From the NCBI GenBank assembly GCA_963969495.1, contig OZ018324.1, forward strand, positions 137,064,579 through 137,128,578: a stretch of DNA of 64,000 nt, written 5' to 3'. Position numbers and translations under genes: made by a program. The notes under the pieces are model-generated. The model was not told the origin of the DNA. It did no database searches and worked only from the letters and a program-made list of their open reading frames with translations. This stretch comes from Ceratothoa steindachneri. Taxonomy: Eukaryota > Arthropoda > Malacostraca > Isopoda > Cymothoidae. This document shows, piece by piece, positions 1 to 10,940 of this stretch (positions within the stretch are counted from its first letter, which is position 1; each line of letters opens with the position of its first letter).

Positions 1-234
1 TAGCATTTCTCCATATTTTTGACCTTGGAGAGAAGAGGGTTAAGAATGTTTTGGAAAAACAAACTGCTACAGGTACAGCTATACCTGATCAAAGAGGAAA
101 AAGTGAGCCTGTGATCAAAATTGCAGAAAATAGGGTCGAAACCGTACGAGAGCACATTGAAAAACTCCCAGCTGCAGGATCACACTACACAAGGGCAAAG
201 TACCCTAATAGGAAGTACTTGACTCAAGATTCCC
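1..234 (+). pseudogene. Fragment of an unclassified repeated ORF family
   Basis: One frame is open from base 3 to about 234 and runs into unrelated LINE sequence where it stops making sense. The reading includes VREHIEKLPAAGSHYTRA and YPNRKYL. I recognise this style (a region before the pattern SHYxR) from proteins present in many copies in arthropod genomes and probably encoded by DNA transposons, but I cannot name the superfamily. The left end is cut by the window and the right end by the LINE that starts at about 235. No ATG is visible in frame. Function is unknown. Confidence 0.4.
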
Positions 235-740
235 TAAACCCAAAGGGCTTAGGGTATGACTGGCGTCTCTCGCTGGCATAGGCACCGTCGAGATCAGCTG
301 CAGATGCAGTGAAAGCTGTTGGCGACTGAGGGAGGCGCCGGGCTCGCGCGTACAGGAGAGTGATGCACTGCACACAGCGCAGAGCGAGTGGCATATCCCC
401 AGCATCGACCAACAGGCTCTCAATGGCGGAAGTGCGGAAGGAACCAGTCGCAAGTGGGAGGCCGGTGTGGTGGATCGAATCCACCTTCCGCAATAAACGC
501 TCGGTTGCGGATGCATAAAACTCGCATCGGTAGTCGAGCTTCAAACAAACAAAGGATCGATAAAAAAGTAAGGCAGTAGCCCTATCAGCGCCCCAAGTGC
601 TGAATATCACACAGCAGAGAATATCCATGGTGCGGATACAAGAGACCCTAAGGCTGCGAATATGAGCCTCCCGGGTGAGGCATCAGTCAAATACAAGACC
701 AAAGAAAGGGTGCGATTCAACCACTTCCAGGCAAACCCCA
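235..740 (-). mobile_element. I/Jockey-like LINE copy A, part 1 (C-terminal RT connection)
   Basis: On the minus strand this encodes the segment after the reverse transcriptase core, with TWGADRATALLFYRSF and AERLL-type stretches. It matches, with many substitutions, the same segment of the better preserved copy at 25791-27425. The reading contains frame changes and stops, so it is not functional. Its left (3') end is lost where it meets the plus-strand fragment at about 234. Its right end at base 740 abuts a TTAA and the piggyBac element at 745-3612. The same LINE resumes at 3617, so one copy was split by that insertion. Confidence 0.75.
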
Positions 741-928
741 TTAACCCATTAGTGACTGCGGGGTCATTAAAGACCTTTGGTTTAGAAGTACTATATTTTA
801 TTGTTTTATTTTCAGAATTTTACTTTTTCAATATTAAAACACTCTTTGGTAAATATTCTTTCAATATTATATATTTTTAGAAAAATCTATAATTTGCAAC
901 TCGATTTATTTTCACTCAAAGCTGAAAC

Positions 929-1239
929 ATGGCAGCAGAAAGTTGTTCTAAAGGACCTAGGTAAACAATATTGTAGATTCTGTTATGTTACCAGTAGTTT
1001 TAAATTTTTAGCCATATTTTCTATACAAGCTATACCTACTTCAAGGTTTAAATACTATTTTTTGTGTCAAAATATCAGTTAACTAATTTAAATTTGCATT
1101 TTTGTTCGGAAAAGTATTTACAGACCTCTTCAGCATTAGAGCCAAAAATCATACATTTTTATGCAAGTTTGTTGTATATAACATTTTCTTTGGTGAAACG
1201 ATTTTCTTTTATAATTTTGGGTATAATTCTTTCTACCAA

Positions 1240-1271
<32 letters not shown>

Positions 1272-2920
1272 TTTTCAGATTGACAGTGAATGAAGCCATT
1301 TCACTTCTTGAATCTTATGAAAATGAGGAGCAAGCACGCTTGGCCTTAGGATTTCCGGAAGAAGACTTGGTTTCCGATAAAACCAGTGAAAAGTCTGATG
1401 ATGAAGGACTGGGTGAAAGGCAACATCTAGGAAGAGGTATATTGAATGCAGAGTGTCAGGCTACAAAAGGAGATGGAGGTAACCATCGTATTCCAAAATG
1501 TATAGAAGGTGAAATTGCAGGAAGGTAAGTGTAAAGAAAAGACCTATTTGGTCAAAAAGAAATGCCACATTCACTGTTAACACTGAATGGACACATACAC
1601 AGTGATCTATGAGAGAAATAGACAATTTAGTTCAATGTAAAGAACCTTGCGATTATTTTGAACTATTTTTTGATGATACTTTATGTAAGCTTATAATTGA
1701 AGAATCGAATAGGTATGTGCAACAAAATAATGTAAATTTGAATTTGGAACAAAATGAACTTTATGTTTTTGGGGGTGGTCTTTTACTATTTGCTATTTCT
1801 CCACAACAAAATGAAAAAAGATTGGAATAATGGTGATCACATACCAAAAATCCTTTCTCAAAACATGGGCCATGATAGGTTTCTAGCAATATTGCACAAC
1901 TTTTATCTTACTGATAATACAAAGATTAAAGATAAAGATTCAAGGGAGAAACTTTGTCCATTGTTTGAACATCTTCAAGAAAAATTCTTGCTGTATAGAG
2001 AACTTCAAGAACACACGGCTATTGATGAAAGCATGATACCTTATTTTGGTAGGCACCACTGCAAACAGTTCCTTCGTGGAAAACCCATAAGGTTTGGATT
2101 CAAACTTTTGGCTTTGTGTTCAAGAAAAGGATATATTCAATGCTTTTGAATTTTACACAGGTAAAACTCCTGACAGCTCTGTCAAACACAATCAATTTGG
2201 ATTAGGAGGGAATGTAGTTCTAAGGCTGATTGACACTGCAAATATTCCTAGTAATGAAGGTTTCAAAATCTTTTTTGACAATTACTTCACGAGTATTCCC
2301 CTTCTTCTGCACTTGTCAGAGAGAGACATATGTGCGATGAGCACCTGCCAAGAAAATCAAACAGAGAAATGTCCAGTGATCAAGAATGAAATGAAAAAAA
2401 AGGCAAGAGGAACAATGGATTTTGCAATGAGTTCAAACATACTTGTGCAAAAGTGGAAAGGCAACAACGATGTCATTTTAGCAACAAATTTTGGAATACA
2501 CAAAATTGGAACAACAAAACGCTATAAAAGAGATCTAAAGAAGTGTGTAGATGTGGAACAGCCTGCCAATTACAAATTATACAATAAGCATATGGGGTAT
2601 GTTGACATGATGGACCAAAATATCGGAACTTATAGAATAAGAATGCGCCAAAGAAAATGCTGGTGGACCTGTTATCAGTCACTTTCAACAATGCCCACTG
2701 CATCATGCAAGAAGCAGGAAAGAAAATTTCCCATCTTGATTTCATAGATAACCTTTGCAACACATATATGAAATCTTATGGAACACCAACTTTGCAAGGA
2801 AAAAGAATCTTGCAAAATCTGAAAAACAATGCAAGATACAATGGAAAAGATCATTGGATTGTTTATATTGAAAAGAGAAGAGTGTGTATGTTATGCCATG
2901 TGAAGGCCAATTTTGTTTGA
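929..2920 (+). pseudogene. piggyBac transposase, frameshifted, with one intron
   Basis: This is a DDE-type transposase of the DDE_Tnp_1_7 (piggyBac) family, which would cut and rejoin the element in the nucleus. An ATG at 929 opens an 11-codon first exon ending at 960. A GT at 961 and an AG at 1277-1278 frame a 318-bp intron, and splicing keeps phase into LTVNEAISLLESYENE. Core motifs follow: AIDESMIPYF (first Asp, near 2024), FFDNYFTSIPLL (second Asp, near 2280) and NKHMGYVDMMDQN (third Asp, near 2605). A stop near 1600, and frame changes near 1810, 2140 and 2700, break the gene. The C-terminal cysteines appear in RRVCMLCHVK. The protein would be inactive unless the breaks are assembly errors. 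Confidence 0.85.
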
Positions 2921-2972
2921 GAAGTGTAATATTGGTTTACATACAAAATGTTTCAAGGAATACAATGTTATA

Positions 2973-3508
2973 AACTTTTTATTCAGAAGCAATTATTTTA
3001 TTTGTTTACATTTCCAAGTTCAATTTTATTTGGTAGGAATAATTTAATATTTTTTGTTCACTTTTTTGATTTCAAACACTAAATTAATTCATCAATGAAT
3101 TCATTATATATATATTGCATATATAAAGAATAAATACTGTTTTCACTTTGAGTCCATTGAAATATTTTTACTCAATATTATTGTGTCCAACTGCCGAAGG
3201 GGTCTTTAAAGACCTTGGCCATAATTCCTTTGTGAATAAAGACTTCTTACTCAGAAGCAATTATTCTATTTGTTTACATTTCCAAGTTCAATTTTATTTG
3301 GTAGGAATAATTTAATATTTTTTGTTCACTTTTTTGATTTCAAACACTAAATTAATTCATCAATGAATTCATTATATATATATTGCATATATAAAGAATA
3401 AATACTGTTTTCACTTTGAGTCCATTGGAATATTTTTACTCGATATTATTGTGTTCAACTGCCGAAGGGGTCTTTAAAGACCTTGGCCATAATTCCTTTG
3501 TGAATAAA
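2973..3508 (+). repeat. 268-bp tandem duplication inside the piggyBac 3' region
   Basis: Bases 2973-3240 and 3241-3508 are two adjacent copies with a shift of 268 bp and only scattered differences. Each copy carries the self-complementary stretch GGTCTTTAAAGACC (about 3201-3214 and 3469-3482). A near match (GGTCATTAAAGACC) lies at 762-775 near the left terminus. The repeat is non-coding and AT-rich. Confidence 0.9.
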
Positions 3509-3616
3509 GATTTCTTAATAAAACTTCATATGAAGCATATTTGTGTCATTATCAACCTAATTACAAACCTATTTCACAATACTTTAAAAATTACACTTTC
3601 AGCTCTAATGGGTTAA

Positions 3617-3988
3617 GAAACAAGTCTGGGTTTGGGTGGAGCCATGGATGGCAGCAGAAGTGCACCACCTTAGTCTTGGCCAAGGAAAATCAAAACCTGT
3701 GCGTTTTGGCATAGCGAGAGACGAGGTTCAATGCCTGTTGGAGTCGACGCTCCAGAGTTGGCATCTGGGCCGCGCCAAAAGAGATCAAAAGGTCATCCAC
3801 ATAGAGCGTAGCGAGAACATCTTCCGACAGCACTAAGGTGATGCCATTGATGCTCAGGGCAAAGAGTGTGACACTGAGGACACTACCCTGTGGGATGCCC
3901 TCTTTCTGGTCCATTGGGCCGGAGAGAGCTCCCCCCACCCATACGCAGAATCGACAATCTTGCAAAAATTCAGATATAAACATGATTT
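3617..3988 (-). mobile_element. I/Jockey-like LINE copy A, part 2 (reverse transcriptase palm)
   Basis: The minus strand encodes the RT palm: EGIPQGSVLS (motif B region, near 3870-3905) and ATLYVDDLLISFGA with the catalytic YVDD (near 3775-3805). It continues toward the piggyBac right TTAA and matches the LINE part at 235-740. The reading is open but has lost the upstream RT and the endonuclease. The match to RT ends near 3988 (FISEFLQD), where unrelated sequence, probably the start of the hAT element, begins. This is a relic of a LINE of the I or Jockey group, and copies at 11515-11848 and 25791-27425 belong to the same family. Confidence 0.8.
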
Positions 3989-4127
3989 CAGTGGTGTTGT
4001 ATGTGTTTGTGCGTCCATCTATCAATGTGTGCTATTTGCTTTGATTATTTTCTTGCTTTGCTTGTTACCATTAATCAATAATTTATGTTTTTTAGATTAA
4101 ATAAATTTCTTTATTTGCCTACCCATC

Positions 4128-5962
4128 ATGTCTAAAAAATTAAAAAGAATGCTGCAAGAAGAAAACTGTGTGTTTAATGATGAATGGGAATTACAATTTT
4201 TTGTAGTGTTTAATAATGGTAAAATGACTTGCTTGTTATGATACCGTAATTTTAACATTAAAGAAATACAATGCACACAAGCACTATGTTGCTCATAAAG
4301 ACAATAAATATGCCAAATTAGAGGGTGAAGCTCAAAAGATTGCATTGAATAAATTAAAAGATGGAAAACAAAAGAAAGACAAATATTCCATTCAGTGTTA
4401 GGCCTACATCAAGGAAACGCTACGACTGAGGCTAGTTATAAATTAGCATATTTGCTTGGGAAAAAAGGTAAGCCAGTTAGCAATGCAGAACTTATAAAGG
4501 AATGCATCATTGAAGTAGTAAGATGCTTAGATCCACATAGTTAATAAATATCAAGACGTACGTACCTCTTTCAAGAAGAACTAATACAGATCAGCAGCAT
4601 GAGTTAGCTTGCAATGTAACAGCAACTTCAAAAAATAATCCAAAAAGAAAATGTATATTACTCAATAGCTTTGGATGAATCGACAGATTCAACTGATTCT
4701 GCACAAGTATTGTATTTTGTTTGTGCTGTAATTGAAGATTTTTAGTTATTTGAAGAATTGCTCGCTTTAGGCACCCTTAAGGGAAGGGCGCGGGGCATTG
4801 ATATTTTCAACAACTTTTAACGATAAATGTTCTGAAGCTGAACTAAATTTTACTAACTTGGTGAGTGTGTGTACAGATGGTGCTTCTACTATGACTGGGA
4901 AGAATGAAGGCTTTATTTTTATTGCACATCTTAAAAGAGAACTCTCAGATCCAAATGCACTGATTTCCTTTCATTGCATTTTGCATCAGCAAAATCTCTG
5001 TGCCAAATCTGTCATTTTAAATAACACTGCAAAAAGTTATAGGTATTGTGAACTATATTCAAGCAAATGCTATGACGCATTGCCAGTTTCAAAACATGCT
5101 CATGATGGATGATGAGATTAATTAGTATAGATTTACCCTATCATTCAAAAGTGTGCTGGTTATCGCAAGGACAAGTATTAGTCAAAATTCTATATTTGCA
5201 AGCAAAATTAATTTAATTTTTTCAAGGGAACAATCAACATTGTGAATTATCAGATGCAAATTTTCACTGAGATGTTGCGTTTCTATGTGATCTAAAGTCA
5301 AAGCAAACTGAGTTAAATATTTCGCTGCAAGGCAAAACTAAATCTATATGTGGTATGTGGAAAATAATTCTGGCATTTAGAAAGAAGTTGTCATTTTTCA
5401 AATCTCTTCTTGCTCAGTCCAAACTTTCAGAAGAACACTTTCCCCAATTGACAAAAATAAATAATGAAAATGAAGAGTATAACTGTAAATCTTTTGAAAC
5501 ATACAAATCTGTTTTAGACTCATTAATCAAAGAATACAATGAAAGATTCATTGATTTTGGAAAGCATGATATCACCCTGAAACTAGCTTTTCAACCTCAC
5601 TTAGTTGATGTTTCAAAGGCAGGAGAACATTTACAAATGGAGCTTATTGAGTTGTCTGAAGATAATATTCTGAAATCTGTTTCTTAGTAAGGAAGATCCC
5701 GTTGAAATTTGCAAAAAGGCGGTAGAATACCCTCGCTTTCGCGAACATGCTCGCCGATTGATTTTGTGCTCTTCTACGACATACTGTTGTGAATCCACAT
5801 TCTCATACTTAACACAATTCAAGGGTTTATTGAGAATACAGATGACAGCTGAGCATCTGGAAAACCAATTAAAACTTAAAACCTCCATGTTAGAACCCGA
5901 CATCAAAATGTTGTCTCACCAGAAGCAATCGCAAAAAGTCATTGAATTATTAAAAAGGTAGG
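4128..5962 (+). pseudogene. hAT-family transposase relic (ZBED/GTF2IRD2-like)
   Basis: An ATG at 4128 starts a BED-finger-like N-terminus (MSKKLKRM) followed by recognisable blocks in changing frames. These are KGKPVSNAELIKECIIEVV near 4470, ALDESTDSTDSAQ near 4670 (first Asp), VCTDGASTMTGKNEGF near 4870 (second Asp region), SFHCILHQQNLCAKS near 4975, and a C-terminal hAT dimerisation block CCESTFSYLTQF near 5785. Many stops and frame changes make it a pseudogene. A sequence resembling a hAT terminus, ending CCCACCCCTG, lies at about 5983-5992. I could not pair it convincingly with a left terminus or an 8-bp duplication. This group of hAT transposases is widespread in animals. Confidence 0.75.
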
Positions 5963-5992
5963 GGAATAAATATAATTATTCGTCCCACCCCT

Positions 5993-6623
5993 GGTCTAAA
6001 CCAAAAGGGCAATATCACCTCATACTGGTCACAAAAAAAGATATACTCAAATAATATTGCAGGAAAGACAATGTTGAGAAATAGGTTTGAGTTGTTGTTA
6101 ACATTAATACATTTTTCTGACAATACAAAGATAATACTGGTCTGTGTCAAAAATGTACCTTAGGTTTTCTGTAGTGTTTTTTTTTTAATAAAATTGACCT
6201 CCTAAATCCGAATCTGGCATCCGTTTTTCTCTATCAGGTCCAGTTTTTGCGATACAGGGAGTGATAATAATTTTATAGTTTATACATGTCCTATATTACA
6301 TCAAAATTGAACAGAAGTGTCTCTCTTTTGGTGTTCCCATGGTGTGGCGAGAGGGCAAGGACCATACTATGGACTGCTATTTTTGCATGACAAATCTTAA
6401 AAGCTAGCATTATATCAAGTATTTAAACTTTTTGTATTATACTGGCTCCTGAAAATGTCATAATTATGCATAGACTTAGCATAAAATTAAAAACTAACAT
6501 AGTTCACTTCAGCATGAACATATCTTTTACTAAACATTTATGTACTATCGGCAACTCCAAATCAATTCCTTTATGTAATGTGCAATTATATTTTCCACAG
6601 GTATAAATAAGAATAAATATAGC
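5993..6623. other. Unassigned spacer
   Basis: AT-rich sequence between the hAT relic and the next coding fragment. I see no coding pattern, tRNA or clear terminal repeats here. Confidence 0.5.
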
Positions 6624-7216
6624 GTGGCATATCCAGATGTTCCTTCTGCCACCAAACCCATGCCCCATGGTCCAGGAATTCCTATACCGTCTCCCCTTGA
6701 ACATATAGAAGTCCATGAAGAGATTAATATGGAAGTTGATAAAGATTATAACACATCTGAGTCTTATCAGGTTTCCACACATGATATGGTCGCAAGACCA
6801 TTCATTCAAGTTCAGTTAAATGACCTGACCAGGGATCTGGGACTTTCAAAGGAGAATGCACTTCTTGGCTTTCAACTTCATGAAAGTAATCTTCTCACTA
6901 AAGAAATAATTTTGGGTACAGAAATAGAGAACAAGAGTTTTGAAGCTATTTTTACAGCAATCTTCCAGCTCTTTAGTATACTGCGCCAATATTAAAGGAT
7001 TTGTTGAGGTCCTTGGAATTCCCTACAACCCATTAGAATGGAGACTTTTCCTCCAGTAGAAGTTTAAAAGCTGTGTTACTGAATATTGGTAACAAGATAG
7101 CTTCCGTTCCTATAGTCCATTCAATCCTACTTACTGAAAGTTACGAAAATATGAAAAAATTGCTAGATGCAATAAATTACTCTACCCACAATTGGAGAAT
7201 ATGCGATGACATAAAG
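6624..7216 (+). pseudogene. Relic of an unclassified repeated arthropod ORF family
   Basis: Two frames together give a protein pattern I recognise from multi-copy uncharacterised proteins in arthropods and cnidarians: QLNDLTRDLGLSKENALLG (near 6820), then LGIPYNPLEWRLF (near 7010). A frame change leads to SSRSLKAVLLNIGNK (near 7057) and ESYENMKKLLDAINY (near 7140). The family usually continues with a conserved cysteine- and tryptophan-rich block, which is missing here. It is probably a transposon-encoded protein, but I know of no established function. The copy is truncated at both ends and contains stops. Confidence 0.5.
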
Positions 7217-7974
7217 GTAAGATCATTTTACACTTGGCATTTCTAAGCTCTTTGATATTGACATTTTCATTTTTAATTGTTAATACTTGTATACCCCTTT
7301 TGGTCAAATTACATTTTACAAGAATGCAAATCTGGAAATCATGAGTCATTTTTTAGTTATATTTTTTTGTTGAAGTGTGTCCCTATAGGTTAATGCATCC
7401 TTTTGGGTTAATTGGGAACTTATCCTAATTGAGAAGGTATACAACATAACTCAATAAACTCAAAATAAGATGTACATAATCCAATTAGCTCCAATACAAT
7501 GATTTAATGCATCAGCATACAGGATTTTTCAGTACATATTCATATTCTTATTGTTCTAAGAAATATTACTTTGAATTTGTTTTTAGAAATATTACACTTT
7601 GAATTTATATACCCTGCTAAATTTCTATGGACTCCTGTCATTTTGCTTACTTTACATTTCATTATCTAAAAAAATTTAAAATGTTAGCTAAAGAGTTTTA
7701 CCAAAGGTTCACCAATAAGCAAAAAGCAATTGCATTTTTACAAGAAATAGCCTTTTAGATGCAGAAAATCAAGCTGCAGCACATCATCGTTGCATGAAAG
7801 CAGTGAAATGGTGAAATTCAGCCTACCATACACTACAAGGCTTGCAGATGCAAAACTTTTCATTTGATCCACACTGGAAACATTTTCTTCCATTATACTG
7901 ATTTGAATAAGAGTAAACTGCAATCTTTCTCTATGCAAATTTTAGAACTCTTTTATTATTTCATTCAAGATCTC
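7217..7974. other. Unassigned AT-rich spacer
   Basis: About 760 bp of AT-rich sequence with no frame, repeat or RNA gene that I can support. Part of it may be the 5' portion of the Merlin-like relic that follows. Confidence 0.4.
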
Positions 7975-8560
7975 TTGTGATACAATTCTTCATCAATTGA
8001 GAGGTAGAGCTAAGAAAGCAATCCTTGATTGGCACTGAAGAAGAGCCAGTGCAAATTGATGAAGCGCAGTTTGCAGGATGCCAAAAATATGAGAGAGGAA
8101 GATTACTGCAATGAGATCAGGCTCTAGTCAACTGATAGCAAAGCTGATGTACAAAACAAGTGAAATCATGGAGGAAGAATTGATGGTCCATGAGGCTTGA
8201 AACAAGGTAATGTTTGTTGCTATTTCTATGGAGAAGAAAGAAATCGGGGAAACATTTTAACCCATTATTTCAAGAGAGGTTTCAGAAAATTTGGAAATTC
8301 ATTTTGACGAATGGCTGGCGTATTGTAACTTAAATCAGTTAAATTACTGTCATTTAACTGTGAACCATCAACAGCATTATGTTGATCTAAATACTGGGGC
8401 AAAAACTCACTCAATTGAAAGAAGATGGCTGGATGCAAAGATTCAGATTTTGAAAAAATGAGTCAGCAAAAATGTTTCAATCTCACCTTGATTATATTTC
8501 ATGGTGAATGATGAGAAAAAACAGCCAAGATGTTTCTTGCGTTTCTAGATGATGTAAGAT
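7975..8560 (+). pseudogene. Merlin-like transposase relic (ISXO2/IS1595 type)
   Basis: This is a DDE transposase domain of the ISXO2-like type, which in eukaryotes defines the Merlin DNA transposons. Visible pieces in shifting frames are QIDEAQFAGCQKYERGRLL (first acidic residue at 8058), GRIDGP (8202) followed by an in-frame stop, HFDEWLAYCNLNQLNY (second Asp at 8306) and TVNHQQHYVDLNTGAKTHSIERRW (final Glu near 8417). At least two frame changes and several stops are present. I found no terminal inverted repeats or 8-9 bp duplication. The assignment rests on the order and spacing of these motifs. Confidence 0.7.
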
Positions 8561-8639
8561 CTATTCACCGATATGACTCTTGTAGATAACATAGCTACGT
8601 AGATTGCATACCAAACCAGTACCCACCTCAGACTATCAA

Positions 8640-9290
8640 CCCAAAGTTCAGGTATAATCCAGCTGTGTGCATATCGACCCTTCTTTATGGAGCTGAGACC
8701 TGAACCAATTAGAAAAATTCCATATTAACAACCTCCAGAAAATCCTTGATCTCACTTGAAAAGATTATGCCCCTCATATACAAATCCTAGAGAGCTGGCT
8801 GCACAAGTATTGAAGCCTTGGTCACCAAGCATCAACTACGGTGGCTGGGGCCATGTAATCTGTATGCCAGAAGACCGGCTTCCTAGGCAAGTTCTCTACA
8901 GACAGATTCACAAAGAGCGCTGAAGACCTGGTGGCCCTAAAAGAAGATTTAAAGATCAAGCCAAGATGTCTCTGAAGAAGTGAAATATGTATCCTGCAAA
9001 TCTGAATATCCAATTCTAGCCATTGACCGTGCAACCTAGAGATCTAAAATCACCAAAGGAGTAGTAGAGATCCAAGAGCAAGAATGCACAGCCCAACGTG
9101 ACTGAAAATGGCAGCTGCAACATGCTAGATAAGCTCCAGCAGACCCCATTCTTCAGCTGATCTGCCCAACCTGTGACAAAGTCTGCAGGTCCAGAATAGG
9201 GCTTTTAAGTCACATAAATGCTCACAGATGGAGAGGACAAATTTGCTGATGTTGACTTCCTTACCTACTCATGCATTATTCATCACCCTG
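8640..9290 (+). mobile_element. 3' end of an RTE-like LINE
   Basis: The plus strand shows the C-terminal part of a LINE ORF2. ISTLLYGAET is near 8670, RAGCTSIEALVTKHQLRWLG is near 8790-8850, and a C2H2-like finger LICPTCDKVCRSRIGLLSH is near 9160-9215. The pattern (LLYGAET, then TKHQLRWLGH, then a terminal zinc finger) is a common LINE tail in animal genomes. Single-base changes shift the frame repeatedly. The 3' limit is unclear because it meets the minus-strand piggyBac-like gene at about 9300. Confidence 0.7.
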
Positions 9291-10514
9291 GCTTGCGATG
9301 GGACTGCAATAAGGGGCTAAGAGTGAGTCCATCAAATCTACCCCACCCATAAACTTATTGTATTACTTCAAAGCTGCAGGACATGGGATCATGATGATAT
9401 TTTTATTCTTTTTGTCATAATGTTTGCACTCATCTAGTGGTTGTGCTTTAGCAAATGCTGATAGCAGGTGGACAATTGTTGTCCATCCATTTCACCACCT
9501 GTACTTCAACATCCTCTACCAGGGCTCTATTTTCTTGATGTAAACCTCTCGATTTTTTTTAGAAGTTCCTTGTCATTGTCAAATGAAATATCTGGAAGTC
9601 AATAGAGTCTAACAGTTCCTAAGCAGTAAATCTGTTTGCTGGCTACATAGGTCATCAGTGGAAGTGAAGAGAACCAATTATCAAATATAGCAAGTGGTTG
9701 ATACCCTTAGGAATACATTTTGCCAAGTGCAAAACTACTTGGAACTAGCTCCTAAATCTGGCTCACCATCTACAGGAAGGATTTTGCAAGCATAAATCAT
9801 GAAGTCATACATGATATCATCTACTCCACAAATCATGTGAATCTTATATCCCCATTTGTGGGGTTTGCATGGTAAATATTGTTTCAATTGAGAAACACCC
9901 TTGAAGGGAACAATTTGTTCATCCACACAAAAGTCTCTGAGGTTTGGGTATGTCAGTTGTGATCATCTCTGGGCAAATCTTTAGTGTTATAATTGAAGTG
10001 AAAGTTACCTTTGATCTCCTCCCATCTATCTAGGCTCATAACCTTTAAAACGATGGGACAGTGAAGATTAACTTTCCAATAGAGTTGTGAGCTTGACAAC
10101 TTCAATAAGGACATGGCAAATAATGTTCCAAAGAATTGCTCTAATTCCAGGAAGGCCAAATTTTTGCTTTGCATGAATATTACTTTGTGCCACAATGTGA
10201 CTCAAAATATCAGAAGACAAAAAACCTCTAAAGTACTGCACAGGATGCTTGATTGATAAGGAGGGTTCCATTGAGCCTAACTACTCAGCTATGTCTAGAG
10301 CTGAATTCATATCATCATTCACTTCCCATGATAGAGGAGCTTGGCTATGTTTATGTAGCTGGGTCAATTTTCTACTTCCCTGATTCATCACTGAAGGGGC
10401 CTGGCCTTGGTTATAGTTCCTCTAGCTCTTGAATAAGCTGTGTACTTTCATCCACTTCTTTATCACTAGGCATATAATCACTACCTATAAAGAGAAGAAA
10501 AGTAATTATAATAA

Positions 10515-10534
10515 CTCTCTCTCTCTCTCTCTCT

Positions 10535-10601
<67 letters not shown>
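10515..10601. repeat. (CT)n followed by (AT)n microsatellite
   Basis: Pure CT from 10515 to 10534 is followed by almost pure AT to 10601. It lies inside the intron of the minus-strand piggyBac-like gene. Confidence 0.98.
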
Positions 10602-10603
<2 letters not shown>

Positions 10604-10675
10604 AGGCAAAGGCTTCACTACTCCCCCCTACGGGGGAAGCTTGTGCTTCGCTACTAAGATTAAAATTGAAATCTA

Positions 10676-10870
10676 ATAAAAAGCAGCCATGGTTAAATTT
10701 TTAGAAATTTTCTGAACTTCACCAATTATAATAATTTTAAAAAGGAACTCTGAACTATTTCCCCCCTTTCAAAAAATCATGTTGCTAAAATATAGTTAGA
10801 AATAAAATAAAAAAGCAGCCTTACTTAAATTTTAATAAATTTTCTGAACTTCACCAATTGTAATTCATTT
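10676..10870. repeat. Two diverged copies of a 58-bp segment
   Basis: Near 10678 and near 10812 the same AT-rich segment appears (AAAAGCAGCC, then TTCTGAACTTCACCAATT), 134 bp apart and with several mismatches. Both copies lie in the intron of the minus-strand piggyBac-like gene. Confidence 0.75.
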
Positions 10871-10901
10871 TCTTTTAATACATTATAAAGAATTGGATAA
10901 A

Positions 10902-10905
<4 letters not shown>

Positions 10906-10938
<33 letters not shown>
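10906..10938. repeat. (AT)n microsatellite
   Basis: An almost pure AT run of about 33 bp in the same intron as the larger microsatellite at 10515-10601. Confidence 0.97.

Positions 10939-10940
<2 letters not shown>

Larger units (their letters stand above)
745..3612 (+). mobile_element. Complete piggyBac element with TTAA target duplication
   Basis: TTAA lies at 741-744 and again at 3613-3616. Just inside, the left end reads CCCATTAG (745-752) and the right end reads CTAATGGG (3605-3612), a perfect 8-bp terminal inverted repeat. The sequences outside both TTAA copies are adjacent in the related LINE copy near 27340-27360, so the empty site can be inferred. piggyBac transposases are known to target TTAA and to start their termini with CCC. 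The element is 2868 bp long and carries a decayed transposase gene. A subterminal motif, GGTC(A/T)TTAAAGACC, occurs at 760-775 and twice more near the right end. Confidence 0.92.

Noticed and set aside
3980..5992. CAGTGGTG near 3989 as the left hAT terminus paired with CCACCCCTG near 5992
   Set aside because: The ends match only partly and the 8 bp outside them differ, so the boundaries are not supported.
10429..10704. A plus-strand open frame rich in Tyr-Ile repeats
   Set aside because: It is only the translation of the CT/AT microsatellite and its flanks, inside the intron of the minus-strand piggyBac-like gene.
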